Positions 31,136 to 40,012 of a DNA stretch of 64,000 nucleotides are shown here, in pieces. The notes under the pieces are model-generated. The model had not been told where the DNA came from, ran no database searches, and worked only from the letters and a program-made list of their open reading frames with translations. A program made the position numbers and the translations under genes. The stretch is from Ahniella sp. Lineage in GTDB: Bacteria > Pseudomonadota > Gammaproteobacteria > Xanthomonadales > Ahniellaceae. Numbering within the stretch: position 1 is the first letter of the stretch; every line of letters starts with the position of its first letter. Location: positions 310,001 to 374,000 of the forward strand of contig JADJRU010000001.1 in NCBI GenBank assembly GCA_016712105.1, read 5' to 3'.

Positions 31136-32023
31136 TCAACTGCCGCCGCGTGGCTTGCGGATCAATTCGCGCATCCGTGACAAGGGTACCGAAGCGATAT
31201 CCTTTCCCTGTTCGCGCCGTGGCGCACCGTCAGCCGGGGCCTGCGCCTGGGCAAACACGATCTCATAGGTCGCACCCACCTGGGTCGGATCGATGCGATA
31301 GGCCTCGTAGGCGGCGATGACCTGGTTCAACGCGCGGCGGCTGGTCAGGCCACGACGACGCCCGTCATCGACATTGTGCGCCCCGATGGCCTTGAGCTCC
31401 TTCATCAGCGCCAGCGCGCTGTCGTAGCCGAGCTGGTAACGCTCGACATCGAGCATGGGGTCCTTGAACCCCTGCGCCAGCAGTGCATCACCCACATCGT
31501 GCATGTCGAGGAACACGTTCACGTGGGGTGCGTCGTCGACACTCGCCCAGGCTTCGCGCAACTCACGCAGGCTGTCCGGCCCGAAACTCGAAAACAGCAG
31601 CCAGCCACCGGGCTTCAGCACACGCCGGAACTCGGCGAACACCGGTCCCAACTGTTCGATCCATTGCAGACACAGGTTCGAGAACAGGAAATCACACGAA
31701 GCATCGGCGATCGGCAGGGCACGGACATCAGCGTTGACGCGACGAAACGGCCGCCACCAACTCTGGTGCTGGCGCGCGACACGCAACATCGGCAGTGCCA
31801 GATCCAGCGCGATCACTTCGGCTTTCGGGAAGCGCTGCTTCAGCGCCGCGCTGGCCCTGCCCGTGCCGGCGCCGAGATCCAGCACGACAGTCGGCGCCAG
31901 GGGCAGCTCTTCGGCACGCGCCAGCAATTCCTGCTCGACGACATGCTGCAGCCGTGCAGCTTGTTCATAACCGGCTGCGGCGTCGGCAAAACTGGCGGCA
32001 ACCCGCCGTGGATCCAGACTCAC
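31136..32023 (-). CDS. bioC: Malonyl-[ACP] O-methyltransferase BioC
   Basis: A 295-residue SAM-dependent methyltransferase that caps malonyl-ACP as a methyl ester so that fatty-acid enzymes can build pimeloyl-ACP for biotin. The N-terminal FADAAAGYEQAARLQ is the family hallmark. The SAM loop is VVLDLGAGTG, and FLFSNLCLQWIEQLGPVFAE is typical of BioC. Start and the bioH stop overlap as ATGA (32020-32023). The C-terminal ~40 residues are Pro/Arg-rich and longer than in E. coli BioC. Confidence 0.92.
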   Translation of the reverse strand: MSLDPRRVAASFADAAAGYEQAARLQHVVEQELLARAEELPLAPTVVLDLGAGTGRASAALKQRFPKAEVIALDLALPMLRVARQHQSWWRPFRRVNADVRALPIADASCDFLFSNLCLQWIEQLGPVFAEFRRVLKPGGWLLFSSFGPDSLRELREAWASVDDAPHVNVFLDMHDVGDALLAQGFKDPMLDVERYQLGYDSALALMKELKAIGAHNVDDGRRRGLTSRRALNQVIAAYEAYRIDPTQVGATYEIVFAQAQAPADGAPRREQGKDIASVPLSRMRELIRKPRGGS

Positions 32024-32787
32024 GCGCCATCCGCCTCGCGCATCAGGGTTTCGATCGCTCGATCCACTTCGGCCGGTTGACTGATGAACGGCGCGTGCCC
32101 GGCATGATCAAGCCTCAGGAACCGCCCCCGGCAAGTCTGCGCCGCTCGCGCCATGGCTTCGTGAGACACGAGCCGATCCCGCGCTCCGGCAATCCAGTAA
32201 CTCGGACAACCGATGTGCGACAGACGGTCGGTAAGGTTCGTGTGCGCGAGGATATTGAGACCGTCTTCGAGCGCATGGGTATTGGGCTCTCCACGCTCAA
32301 ACACCTGTGCCTTCAGCGTACGCAGACAACTCTGGGCGTGTTCGTCATCGAGTGCTTCCAGTGCCAGAAAACGCTCGATCGTGCGGCGGTAGTTCTCGGC
32401 CAGGTCATCACGGAACTGTTCGAACAACGAGACATCGACCCCGTGCTGATCGCCAGCCCGCTTGACGAAACTCGGCGCTGCGGCAATCACCCCAAGGGCC
32501 GTCACCGATTCAGGATGTGTGCTGGCCATCTGCATGGCCACCAACCCACCGAGTGACCAGCCCACATAGGCTGCGCGCGGAAACCGCTGGTGCAAACGCT
32601 GCACCACATCCCGCAACTCGAAGCGACTTTCGTGCTCACGGCTGAACCCATGCCCCGGCATGTCGACCACATGGACACGGTAGTGCTCACGCAGACGCGG
32701 CAGGATCGGCGCAAAAATGCCGCCATGCATCGCCCAGCCATGCAGCAGGACGAGGTCCCGACCTTGGCCTACGGTATCGATATGCAT
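32020..32787 (-). CDS. bioH: Pimeloyl-[ACP] methyl ester esterase BioH
   Basis: A 255-residue alpha/beta-hydrolase that removes the methyl group put on by BioC, ending pimeloyl-ACP synthesis. LVLLHGWAMHGGIFAPIL forms the oxyanion side, VGWSLGGLVAM holds the nucleophile Ser, AGARDRLV the Asp and DHAGHAPF the His. ATG 32787 gives the normal BioH start (MHIDTVGQGRDLVLLHG), and the preceding CAAGGAG supports it. A longer frame to 32910 adds repeat-derived sequence and is rejected. First gene of a bioH-bioC pair. Confidence 0.93.
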   Translation of the reverse strand: MHIDTVGQGRDLVLLHGWAMHGGIFAPILPRLREHYRVHVVDMPGHGFSREHESRFELRDVVQRLHQRFPRAAYVGWSLGGLVAMQMASTHPESVTALGVIAAAPSFVKRAGDQHGVDVSLFEQFRDDLAENYRRTIERFLALEALDDEHAQSCLRTLKAQVFERGEPNTHALEDGLNILAHTNLTDRLSHIGCPSYWIAGARDRLVSHEAMARAAQTCRGRFLRLDHAGHAPFISQPAEVDRAIETLMREADGA

Positions 32788-32941
32788 GGGTGGCTCCTTG
32801 GGGTTGCAGGGCTGCATTATGCGCCAAGGCAGGTTCGATGGACACGCATGCGCACGGTCGACGGCCGTAGCCCCACCACTCGTCACCCACCACGATCCGT
32901 CACCCAACACCCGTCACCCACCGCCATCCGTCACCCACCAA

Positions 32942-33543
32942 CCGTCATTCCTGCGAAAGCAGGAATCCACTCACTTGCGAAAGTACCCTGGGCAATGCGG
33001 CGACCAAGTGGATTGCCGCTTCCGCGGCAATGACGGAAGGTTGGGAGTTTGAAGCGATCACGGGGCATGCCGCACCGCCCATCACCGGCCACCCGTCACC
33101 CGCCATCCGTCACCCACCAACCGTCATTCCTGCGAAAGCAGGAATCCACTGGCTTGCGAAAGTACCCGGGCACTGCGGCGACCAAGTGGATTGCCGCTTC
33201 CGCGGCAATGACGGAATGTTTGGAGTTTGAGGCGATCACGGGGCATGCCCCGTCACCCACTACCCACCACCCGTCATTCCTGCGAAAGCAGGAATCCACT
33301 CATTTGCGAAAGTACCCTGGGCACTGCGGCGACCAAGTGGATTGCCGCTTCCGCGGCAATGACGGAAGGTTGGGCATGAAGCGATCACGGGGCATACCCC
33401 ACCACCCACCACCCACCACCCGTCACCCGTCGCCCACTACCCACTACCCGTCATTCCTGCGAAAGCAGGAATCCACTCGATCGCGAAAGTACCTAGGGCA
33501 CTGCGGCGACCTCAATGGGTTGCCGCTTTCGCGGCAATGACGG
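32942..33543. repeat. Four-copy array of a 95-bp cloverleaf-like palindrome
   Basis: Copies lie at 32942-33036, 33121-33214, 33271-33365 and 33448-33543. Each reads CCGTCATT, hairpin CCTGC-GAAA-GCAGG, AATCCACT, ~35 bases, AGTGGATT, hairpin GCCGC-TTCC-GCGGC, AATGACGG. The outer 8-mers are exact inverses and so are the inner 8-mers, so a single strand can fold into two nested stems with two side hairpins. Copy 4 has drifted in the inner arm. Spacers of 55-85 bases hold CACCC/GTCACCC simple repeats (also upstream, 32885-32941) and a shared GAAGCGATCACGGGGCAT segment, so larger units were duplicated. No gene lies in 32788-33626. Confidence 0.85.
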
Positions 33544-33570
33544 TGACTTGCGTTTTCAAGGATGAACGCC

Positions 33571-33605
33571 CAAAAACAAACCCCCGCATCGCTGCGGGGG
33601 TTTGT
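33571..33605 (-). terminator. Intrinsic terminator of aceA
   Basis: A perfect 13-bp stem (33576-33588 / 33593-33605) with a 4-base loop is followed, in the leftward direction, by TTTTTG. It is 22 bases past the aceA stop codon. The GC-rich core (CCCCCGCA) and U-tract make it a strong terminator. Confidence 0.85.
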
Positions 33606-33626
33606 CTGGCGCGCCGATCCGATCGA

Positions 33627-34919
33627 TCAGGCGGCTTTGTGCTCGAACTGTTCTTCTTCGGTCGAACCGTGCAGTGCACCCAGCGAGCTTTGGCCACCGG
33701 TGATGACTTCGTTGACCTTGTCGAAGTAACCCGTGCCGACTTCGCGCTGGTGCTTGCCGGCGGTGTAACCGCGCGATTCGGCACCGAACTCGGCTTCCTG
33801 GAGTTCGACGTAGGCCGCCATCTGACGGTCCTTGTAACCCGTTGCGAGGTTCCACATCGAGTAGTTCAGCGCATGGAATCCCGCCAGGGTGATGAACTGG
33901 AACTTGTAGCCGTAGCTGGCAATTTCCTTCTGGAACTTGGCGATGGTGGCGTCGTCGAGGTTCTTCTTCCAGTTGAAGCTGGGCGAGCAGTTGTAGGCCA
34001 GCATCTTGCCGGGGAACTTGGCATGAATGGCGTCGGCGAACTGTTTGGCCTGGGCCAGATCAGGAGTCGAGGTTTCGCACCAGATCAGGTCGGCATGCGG
34101 GGCGTAAGCCAGGCCGCGTGCGATGGCCTGCTCGATGCCCATGTTCGTTTCGAAGAAACCTTCGATCGTGCGCTTGCCGGTCAGGAATGGCTGGTCGGTC
34201 GGATCGACATCGGCCGTGACCAAACCTGCACCCATCGCATCGGTGCGGGCAACAATGAGCGTCGGCACGTTCGCGATATCGGCGGCAAGCCGCGCGGCGA
34301 CGAGCTTCTGCACCGCTTCCTGCGTCGGCACGAGCACCTTGCCGCCCATGTGGCCGCACTTCTTCGCGCTCGCCAACTGATCTTCAAAGTGGACGCCCGA
34401 GGCGCCCGCTTCGATCATGTGTTTCATCAGTTCATAGGCATTGAGCACACCACCGAAACCGGCTTCGGCGTCGGCAACGATCGGCTGGAGCCAGTCGATG
34501 TCGTTCTTGCCTTCGGCATGATGGATCTGATCGGCACGCAGCAGCGTGTTGTTGATGCGGCGAACGACATTCGGCACCGAGTCGACGGGGTACAGGGACT
34601 GGTCCGGATACATGCTGCCGGCCGTGTTGGCATCAGCCGCCACCTGCCAACCAGACAGGTAGATGGCCTTCAGGCCAGCCTTGACCTGCTGCATGGCCTG
34701 GTTGCCGGTCATCGCACCGAGTGCGTTCACGAACGCTTCGGTATGCAGGTAGTGCCACAGTTTCTCGGCGCCGCGCTTCGCGAGCGTGTGTTCGACCGAT
34801 ACCGTGCCGCGGAGGCGCACCACATCTTCGGCCGAGTAGGCGCGCTTGATGCCCGCCCAGCGCGGGTTGTTTTGCCAATCCAGCTTGATCTGTTCTGCGG
34901 TCGGGAGCGTGGTCTTCAT
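33627..34919 (-). CDS. aceA: Isocitrate lyase
   Basis: A 430-residue enzyme that splits isocitrate to glyoxylate and succinate, the first step of the glyoxylate shunt used on acetate and fatty acids. The catalytic motif KKCGHMGGKV (Lys186-Val195, Cys188 nucleophile) is intact, as are the substrate loops WCETSTPD and YNCSPSFNWKK. The length matches the short proteobacterial form (E. coli 434). It lies 61 bases downstream of aceB, so both are read from the aceB promoter. A strong terminator follows. Confidence 0.97.
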   Translation of the reverse strand: MKTTLPTAEQIKLDWQNNPRWAGIKRAYSAEDVVRLRGTVSVEHTLAKRGAEKLWHYLHTEAFVNALGAMTGNQAMQQVKAGLKAIYLSGWQVAADANTAGSMYPDQSLYPVDSVPNVVRRINNTLLRADQIHHAEGKNDIDWLQPIVADAEAGFGGVLNAYELMKHMIEAGASGVHFEDQLASAKKCGHMGGKVLVPTQEAVQKLVAARLAADIANVPTLIVARTDAMGAGLVTADVDPTDQPFLTGKRTIEGFFETNMGIEQAIARGLAYAPHADLIWCETSTPDLAQAKQFADAIHAKFPGKMLAYNCSPSFNWKKNLDDATIAKFQKEIASYGYKFQFITLAGFHALNYSMWNLATGYKDRQMAAYVELQEAEFGAESRGYTAGKHQREVGTGYFDKVNEVITGGQSSLGALHGSTEEEQFEHKAA

Positions 34920-34980
34920 GGTCAGCCTCTTCGGGGGTGGATCAGGTTGTAAAAACCCGGGGTGTTTGGATGTGCCGGCC

Positions 34981-36585
34981 TCAGGCCAGGCGTTCGTAAC
35001 AAGGCAAGGTCAGGAACTCGATCAGATCGGGGGCGTGGGTCCACTGCTTCAGCAGGCGCACGGCTTCGTCGAAACGAGCCGCGCCGGGCAGACCCTGCCG
35101 GTCAATCCGCTCATCGATGCTGGCGATGGCTGCGTCGAACAACGCGAAATCGAGCGACCGTCCGTCGTCCAGTTTCTGGCCACCGACATGCAGCCACTGC
35201 CAGAGTTGGGCGCGCGAAATTTCGGCCGTAGCGGCGTCTTCCATCAGGAAGTGAATCGGCACGCAGCCGAGGCCATCCAGCCAGGCAGCGATGTACCGAA
35301 CGCAGACATCGATGTTGTTGAGGAAACCCTTCTCACTGATCGTGCCGGTGGCAGGTGTGATCAGCGTGTTGCGGTCCGCAACCACTTCATCGCGGGCCAC
35401 ATGCAGCTGATTCGCGTCCGGCATGTGTTCGTCGAAAATGGTGCGTGCCAGCCCAATCAGGCCGGGATGTGCAACCCAGGTGCCATCGTGGCCGGCGGTC
35501 ACTTCACGCAACTTGTCGGCCCGGACTTTCGCCATCGCGGCTTCGTTCGCTTCCGGGTCATGGCTGATCGGGATCTGTGCCGCCATCCCGCCCATCGCCA
35601 GCGCACCGCGGCGATGGCAAGTCTTGATAAGCAGCTCCGAGTAATGCTTGAGGAACGGCGTCAGCATGGTGACCTGACTGCGTTCCGGCAAACAGCGATC
35701 GGCGTGTTTGCGGAAGGTCTTGATGTAGCTGAAGACGTAATCCCAGCGCCCGCAATTGAGGCCGGCGATCCGTGACTTCAGCGCATGCAGTATCTCGTCC
35801 ATTTCGAACACGGCGGGCAAGGTTTCGATCAGCACGGTCGCTTTCATCGTGCCGATCGGCAGCACCAATCGCGTTTCGATGTAACTCATCACTTCGTCCC
35901 AGAGCTGGGCTTCGAGGTGACTCTGCATTTTCGGCAGGTAGAAATACGGGCCGCGATCTCCGGCGGCCAGTTCTCGCGCGTTGTGACTGGCAAACACCGC
36001 GAGATCGAACAGTCCGCCGCTCAGTCGTTCGCCGTCGATGAGCACGTGCTTTTCGGTCAGATGCCAACCTCGTGGCCGCACCATCAGCGTGGCCAGTCCA
36101 TCGGATTTCAGCGCGTAGTGTTTGCCTTCCGGGCTGGTGAAGCGCAGTTCACCCCGCACGGCCGCCTTCAGATTCGCCTGCCCCTGGATGACGTTGGCAA
36201 AAGTCGGACTGGACGAATCTTCGAAATCGGCCATGAACACATTCGCGCCGGAATTCAGCGCGTTGATGATCATCTTCGCGTCGACCGGGCCGGTGATCTC
36301 GATCCGGCGGTCCTGCAGCCGTTTCGGCAGCGGTGCCACACGCCAGTCGCCCTCGCGGATGGCGCGGGTCTCGGGCAGGAAATCGGGCAGCTCGCCGGCA
36401 TCGAAGCGGGCTTGGCGGCTGTGCCGGAGACCGAGCAATTCCATGCGGCGCGTGTTGAACCGGCGATGCAACTGGATCAACAGTTCACGCGTATCGCCAT
36501 CGAGGATTTCGTCAAGTGCCGGCGCCGTGCCCTGCACGGTGAGTGCGGCAGTGAGGCTATTGGGGCGAGCGGTGGAGGCGACCAT
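34981..36585 (-). CDS. aceB: Malate synthase A
   Basis: A 534-residue enzyme condensing glyoxylate and acetyl-CoA to malate, completing the glyoxylate shunt with aceA. Recognisable segments are DFEDSSSPTFANVIQGQ, the Mg2+/glyoxylate region MKATVLIETLPAVFEMDEIL and the conserved LNCGRWDYVFSYIKT. The length is that of the A isoform (~530). ATG 36585 has AAGGA 6 bases upstream; a longer frame from 36651 is not supported. A promoter and a palindrome lie upstream. Confidence 0.97.
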   Translation of the reverse strand: MVASTARPNSLTAALTVQGTAPALDEILDGDTRELLIQLHRRFNTRRMELLGLRHSRQARFDAGELPDFLPETRAIREGDWRVAPLPKRLQDRRIEITGPVDAKMIINALNSGANVFMADFEDSSSPTFANVIQGQANLKAAVRGELRFTSPEGKHYALKSDGLATLMVRPRGWHLTEKHVLIDGERLSGGLFDLAVFASHNARELAAGDRGPYFYLPKMQSHLEAQLWDEVMSYIETRLVLPIGTMKATVLIETLPAVFEMDEILHALKSRIAGLNCGRWDYVFSYIKTFRKHADRCLPERSQVTMLTPFLKHYSELLIKTCHRRGALAMGGMAAQIPISHDPEANEAAMAKVRADKLREVTAGHDGTWVAHPGLIGLARTIFDEHMPDANQLHVARDEVVADRNTLITPATGTISEKGFLNNIDVCVRYIAAWLDGLGCVPIHFLMEDAATAEISRAQLWQWLHVGGQKLDDGRSLDFALFDAAIASIDERIDRQGLPGAARFDEAVRLLKQWTHAPDLIEFLTLPCYERLA

Positions 36586-36734
36586 GTGGATCCTTGCGTC
36601 GTGAGTGTCTGGTTCCCGGCCCGACCCCGTTTGGGGTCGGGCCGAGCTCATTGCTGCACCGATCCGGACGGCATGGTCGGCACTGTTTGTTGTGGAACAA
36701 CGCGATGAAGCCCTCCACGACCACCGCCTGACCG

Positions 36735-36763
36735 ACCATACGCGCGAGTTCTAGATTTGACAA
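36735..36763 (-). promoter_or_regulatory. Promoter of aceB-aceA
   Basis: On the minus strand TTGTCA (36763-36758) and TATGGT (36740-36735) are separated by 17 bases. Start would be near 36728, ~140 bases before the aceB ATG. Confidence 0.55.
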
Positions 36764-36767
36764 ACCA

Positions 36768-36782
36768 CATGTTTCAAACATG
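36768..36782. promoter_or_regulatory. 15-bp palindrome upstream of the aceBA promoter
   Basis: CATGTTTCAAACATG is a perfect palindrome around a central C. Its centre is ~47 bases upstream of the predicted aceBA start and just outside the -35, a position typical of an activator site. No regulator gene lies beside it. Confidence 0.5.
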
Positions 36783-36834
36783 CATATTGATTTTGTTCAT
36801 TACTCTGTAGGTATTTGGTTTATATGACTTAAAG

Positions 36835-36852
36835 GTCGAACGAACGTTCGAC
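36835..36852. promoter_or_regulatory. Palindrome GTCGAAC-N4-GTTCGAC
   Basis: A perfect 7-bp inverted repeat with a 4-base centre, in the gene-free stretch between aceB and the rhodanese gene. It may be an operator for either direction; nothing assigns it. Confidence 0.35.
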
Positions 36853-36944
36853 TCCGGCACCTGTTTGAGCACTTTTGGGAGATTTGTTGATGACTCCGGA
36901 CACCCCGGAACGCCATCCGATTGATCACTTTGAGCAGGATTGGC

Positions 36945-36972
36945 TTGCCAGAGCCGGCTTCGCTGGGATAAT
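36945..36972 (+). promoter_or_regulatory. Promoter of the rhodanese-secB-gpsA cluster
   Basis: TTGCCA (36945-36950), a 16-base spacer and GATAAT (36967-36972) each match consensus at five of six positions. It would start transcription near 36979, only ~19 bases before the GTG start chosen for the rhodanese gene. This argues against the upstream ATG at 36890. Confidence 0.55.
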
Positions 36973-36997
36973 CGCCGGCCCAGATTGCGAGTGCGCC

Positions 36998-37435
36998 GTG
37001 TTTCTTGAACGACTGCCGGAGTTCATCTCCAACCATTTCATCCTGACCAGCGCGTTCCTGCTGGTCCTGTTCCTCATCATTTCGCACGAAGTGCAGCATT
37101 TCTCGCGCAAATACAAATCGATCCAGCCAGCCGAGCTGACGCGTCTCGTGAATCGCGAGAACGCCCTGCTGGTCGATGTGTCGACTCAAAGCGAATTCGA
37201 GGCCGGCCACATCGCCGGTTCGCGACATGTGGCGATGACGCAGTTCGATCCCGAAAACAAGGAACTGGCGAAAGTCCGTGAACTGCCGGTCATCCTGGTC
37301 TGCAAGAGCGGCCAGAATTCCGCCAAGGCCTGCGAGCGACTGACCAAGGCCGGATTCGGCAAGGTCTATTGGCTGGACGGTGGCTTGTCCACGTGGGCCA
37401 GTGCCGATCTGCCGCTGATGAAGGGCAAGGCCTGA
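36998..37435 (+). CDS. Membrane-anchored rhodanese-like protein (YibN type)
   Basis: A 145-residue protein with one N-terminal membrane helix (ISNHFILTSAFLLVLFLIIS) and a cytoplasmic rhodanese domain. The active-site loop is CKSGQNSA, with Cys in place for sulfur transfer, followed by WLDGGLSTW. I chose GTG 36998 because a near-consensus promoter lies just upstream and family members start close to the membrane helix. An ATG at 36890 with GGGAG 8 bases upstream would add 36 residues. Gene order rhodanese-secB-gpsA matches yibN-grxC-secB-gpsA of Enterobacteria, without grxC. Confidence 0.82.
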   Translation: MFLERLPEFISNHFILTSAFLLVLFLIISHEVQHFSRKYKSIQPAELTRLVNRENALLVDVSTQSEFEAGHIAGSRHVAMTQFDPENKELAKVRELPVILVCKSGQNSAKACERLTKAGFGKVYWLDGGLSTWASADLPLMKGKA

Positions 37436-37600
37436 AGGATCGCTCCCGGTTTGCCGACCGTATGCAGGCAGGCAACCGGGCCACCTTGAAAAGCCGAGTC
37501 ATTCGCCCAATCTGCCCGTCCGTGGAATAATCCGCGTTCTTTGTCTTCACCGCCGGATCGCCGGTCGGTGTGCTTTTCCCCAATCAATCGAGTTCCGATC

Positions 37601-38086
37601 ATGAGCGAAAACGAAATTGCCGGCGCCAATGGCGCCGCCCCGGCGGGTGCTGTCGGCCAAGTCGCCGTCCAGAAAATTTATGTCCGTGACAGCTCCTTCG
37701 AGGTCCCGGGCGCGCCCATGATCTTCCAGGAACAGGGCCAGCCGAACATCCAGCTGAACCTGTCGCAGAAAGTGCAGAACCTGGCCGAGAGCGTGTTCGA
37801 AGTCGTTCTGACGGTGACGGTCACCTGCAAAATCGCCGACAAGACCGCGTACCTCGCAGAGGTCCAGCAGGCCGGCATTTTCACGCTGAGCGGCTTCGAC
37901 CAGCAGAGCCTGCATGCCGTGATCGGCACGTTCTGCCCAAACACGCTGTTCCCGTATGCCCGTCAGGCGGTCTCCGACCTGGTCACGAATGGTGGTTTCC
38001 CGCCGTTCCTGCTGCAGCCGGTCAACTTCGAACAGCTGTACGCCGAACAGGGTCGCCGCCGCGATCCAGCCACGGCCAACGCCTGA
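37601..38086 (+). CDS. secB: Protein-export chaperone SecB
   Basis: A 161-residue chaperone that holds preproteins unfolded and delivers them to SecA. Typical segments are IYVRDSSFEVPGAPMIF near the start, LCARQ-type region FCPNTLFPYARQAVSDLV and the C-terminal GGFPPFLLQPVNFEQLY. The N-terminal ~20 residues are Ala/Gly-rich and longer than in E. coli. ATG 37601. Eight bases separate it from gpsA, and it lies 165 bases after the rhodanese gene. Confidence 0.95.
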   Translation: MSENEIAGANGAAPAGAVGQVAVQKIYVRDSSFEVPGAPMIFQEQGQPNIQLNLSQKVQNLAESVFEVVLTVTVTCKIADKTAYLAEVQQAGIFTLSGFDQQSLHAVIGTFCPNTLFPYARQAVSDLVTNGGFPPFLLQPVNFEQLYAEQGRRRDPATANA

Positions 38087-38093
38087 TCAAGCG

Positions 38094-39122
38094 ATGCCGC
38101 TGAATGCCAAATTGGCGGTCCTGGGAGCTGGCTCCTGGGGTACCGCCTTGGCCATGGTGCTGGCGCGTCACGGCGTCCGCACCACGCTATGGGGCCGCGA
38201 TGCGGCCGCCATGGCGGACATGGCGCGTACGCGCCGCAACAACCGTTATTTGCCGGACAGCGAGTTTCCCGAATCGCTCGCCGTCACAGCCGACTTGGCG
38301 CATGCCCTGCATGATGCCGATGACTGGCTGCTGGTCACACCCAGCCACGCGTTTCGCGAAGTGCTTGAGTTGGCGTTGGCAACGGGCTTTCGGCCCCAAG
38401 GCCTGTCCTGGGCCACCAAGGGCTTCGAACCGGGTACGGGCCGTTTTTTGCACGAAGTCGCCACCGATCTGATCGGCACCGAACTGCCGTTGGCGATCGT
38501 CACCGGGCCATCATTTGCCCGGGAAGTGGCTGCCGGCCTGCCCACCGCAGTCACCGTACATTCCGAAAATGAAAACTACGCCGACCAGGTCGCCAAACGC
38601 CTGCACGGACCGGGCTTCCGCGCTTACACCGGCAACGACGTGATCGGTGCCGAACTGGGCGGCGCGATGAAAAACGTGCTGGCGGTGGCGACCGGTGTTG
38701 CCGATGGCATGCAGCTTGGCCTCAACGCACGCGCCGGCATGATCACGCGCGGCCTGAACGAAATGATCCGGGTTTGCCACGCCTTGGGCGGCAAACCGGA
38801 AACACTGATGGGCCTGGCCGGCGTCGGCGATCTGGTGCTGACCTGCACCGGCGACCTGTCGCGAAATCGCCGGCTGGGGCTGGCACTGGGCAGGGGTGTT
38901 CCGCTGCGGCAGGCCGTCCGGGAGATCGGCCAGGTCGTCGAAAGTGTCCAGACCGCCAACGAAGTCATGCGCATCGCCCTGAAACACAATCTGGACCTGC
39001 CGATCACCGAGCAAGTCAGTCGCGTACTCAATGAAGAAATCACGCCAGCCGAAGGCCTGAAGGCGCTGATGGCACGCGAACAGAAGCCTGAGTATCCAGC
39101 TGGATTGTTCGGCGGCCCTTAA
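38094..39122 (+). CDS. gpsA: Glycerol-3-phosphate dehydrogenase [NAD(P)+]
   Basis: A 342-residue cytoplasmic enzyme that reduces dihydroxyacetone phosphate to sn-glycerol-3-phosphate, the backbone for phospholipids. It shows the NAD(P) loop VLGAGSWGTALA, WATKGFEPGTG, the catalytic region GAELGGAMKNVLAVATG with Lys, and GLGDLVLTCT-like GVGDLVLTCTGDLSRNR. ATG 38094 follows the secB stop by 7 bases. Confidence 0.96.
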   Translation: MPLNAKLAVLGAGSWGTALAMVLARHGVRTTLWGRDAAAMADMARTRRNNRYLPDSEFPESLAVTADLAHALHDADDWLLVTPSHAFREVLELALATGFRPQGLSWATKGFEPGTGRFLHEVATDLIGTELPLAIVTGPSFAREVAAGLPTAVTVHSENENYADQVAKRLHGPGFRAYTGNDVIGAELGGAMKNVLAVATGVADGMQLGLNARAGMITRGLNEMIRVCHALGGKPETLMGLAGVGDLVLTCTGDLSRNRRLGLALGRGVPLRQAVREIGQVVESVQTANEVMRIALKHNLDLPITEQVSRVLNEEITPAEGLKALMAREQKPEYPAGLFGGP

Positions 39123-39204
39123 CCAGCAAGCGTTCGCAGGCCGATTCGAGCAGCCTGACCACAAAAAGCGCGTACACTCCGCGCCCTCTGCTTTGGAGTC
39201 GCCC

Positions 39205-39918
39205 ATGCGTGCCTGGATCCGCGTCCTGACCTTGCTGACCTTGCTGGCCCCGATTGGCCTGACTGCCGCCCAGGAGCCTCGTCAGGGCGTTCACGGCATG
39301 GCCCTGATCGTGTCCCCGGCCGGCCTGATTGCGTCGCATCTGCCGATGTACCACGCGCCGCATGATCTGCAGGTTGTCCTGTCGGTGAGCCCGGCTACCC
39401 GTGAAGACCGCGACTTCATCGAAACGTTGTCGGCCTCGACGCCCGAAATTCTCTACACCATTTCGCCCGAACCATTCGACCTGAACCGACTGGCACCCGA
39501 AGCCCCCGACGAACTCGAAGAATTCTGCGCAGCGATCTATCTGGGTCATTTCGAACGGGGCGGACGACAACTCAGCGAACGGGTCTGTTTTGCCGTCGAA
39601 GACACCCTGCTCTTCCGTCAACTTCAAACCGGCATGGGCAAGGATGACAAGGCCCATTGGCATGTCTTCGAGCTCGGCGGCGAACGTTATGCCGCGCACG
39701 AAATCGGTGGCGCACCGGATTTTGACCAGTGGCTTCGCCTGAGCGGCGGCCGCAAGCTCGACGCCGGACGCTTTCGTTCGATGCGTGACAATACGATTGT
39801 CGGCAGCGGCAAACTCGAGCGCGGCACCAAGCTGACGCTGGTGCGTGAGGACGGTGACAAGGTGCCCGCTCGGATCGAAGCCGTGCTGTACCGCGAAACG
39901 GCTGATCTGACGCGTTGA
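39205..39918 (+). CDS. Secreted hypothetical protein
   Basis: A 237-residue protein with a signal peptide (RVLTLLTLLAPIGLTAAQ, cleavage near residue 24). The mature part is an alpha/beta domain of no recognised family, with the segments SPAGLIASHLPMYHAPHDL and FHVFELGG-like HWHVFELGGERYAAHEIGG. GGAG lies 8 bases upstream of ATG 39205. It follows gpsA by 82 bases. The pattern His-Pro-Met-Tyr-His could bind a metal, but this is not assigned. Confidence 0.7.
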   Translation: MRAWIRVLTLLTLLAPIGLTAAQEPRQGVHGMALIVSPAGLIASHLPMYHAPHDLQVVLSVSPATREDRDFIETLSASTPEILYTISPEPFDLNRLAPEAPDELEEFCAAIYLGHFERGGRQLSERVCFAVEDTLLFRQLQTGMGKDDKAHWHVFELGGERYAAHEIGGAPDFDQWLRLSGGRKLDAGRFRSMRDNTIVGSGKLERGTKLTLVREDGDKVPARIEAVLYRETADLTR

Positions 39919-40012
39919 TTCCAGAAGCTGATCCCGGCAGCGGTTCCGGCCTCAGCAGCACCCGTGACGTAGAACCCTGAGTACGTACCCGGCCACCAGG
40001 TGTGGCACCGGT

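Noticed and set aside
33049..33540. Long forward reading frame through the repeat array
   Set aside because: It only translates the repeated palindromes (recurrent 'SFLRKQEST' strings), with no start signal.
32942..33543. Possible CRISPR array at the four regularly spaced repeats
   Set aside because: Units are ~95 bases, far longer than CRISPR repeats, are palindromic throughout, and the spacers are themselves CACCC simple repeats. No cas gene is near.
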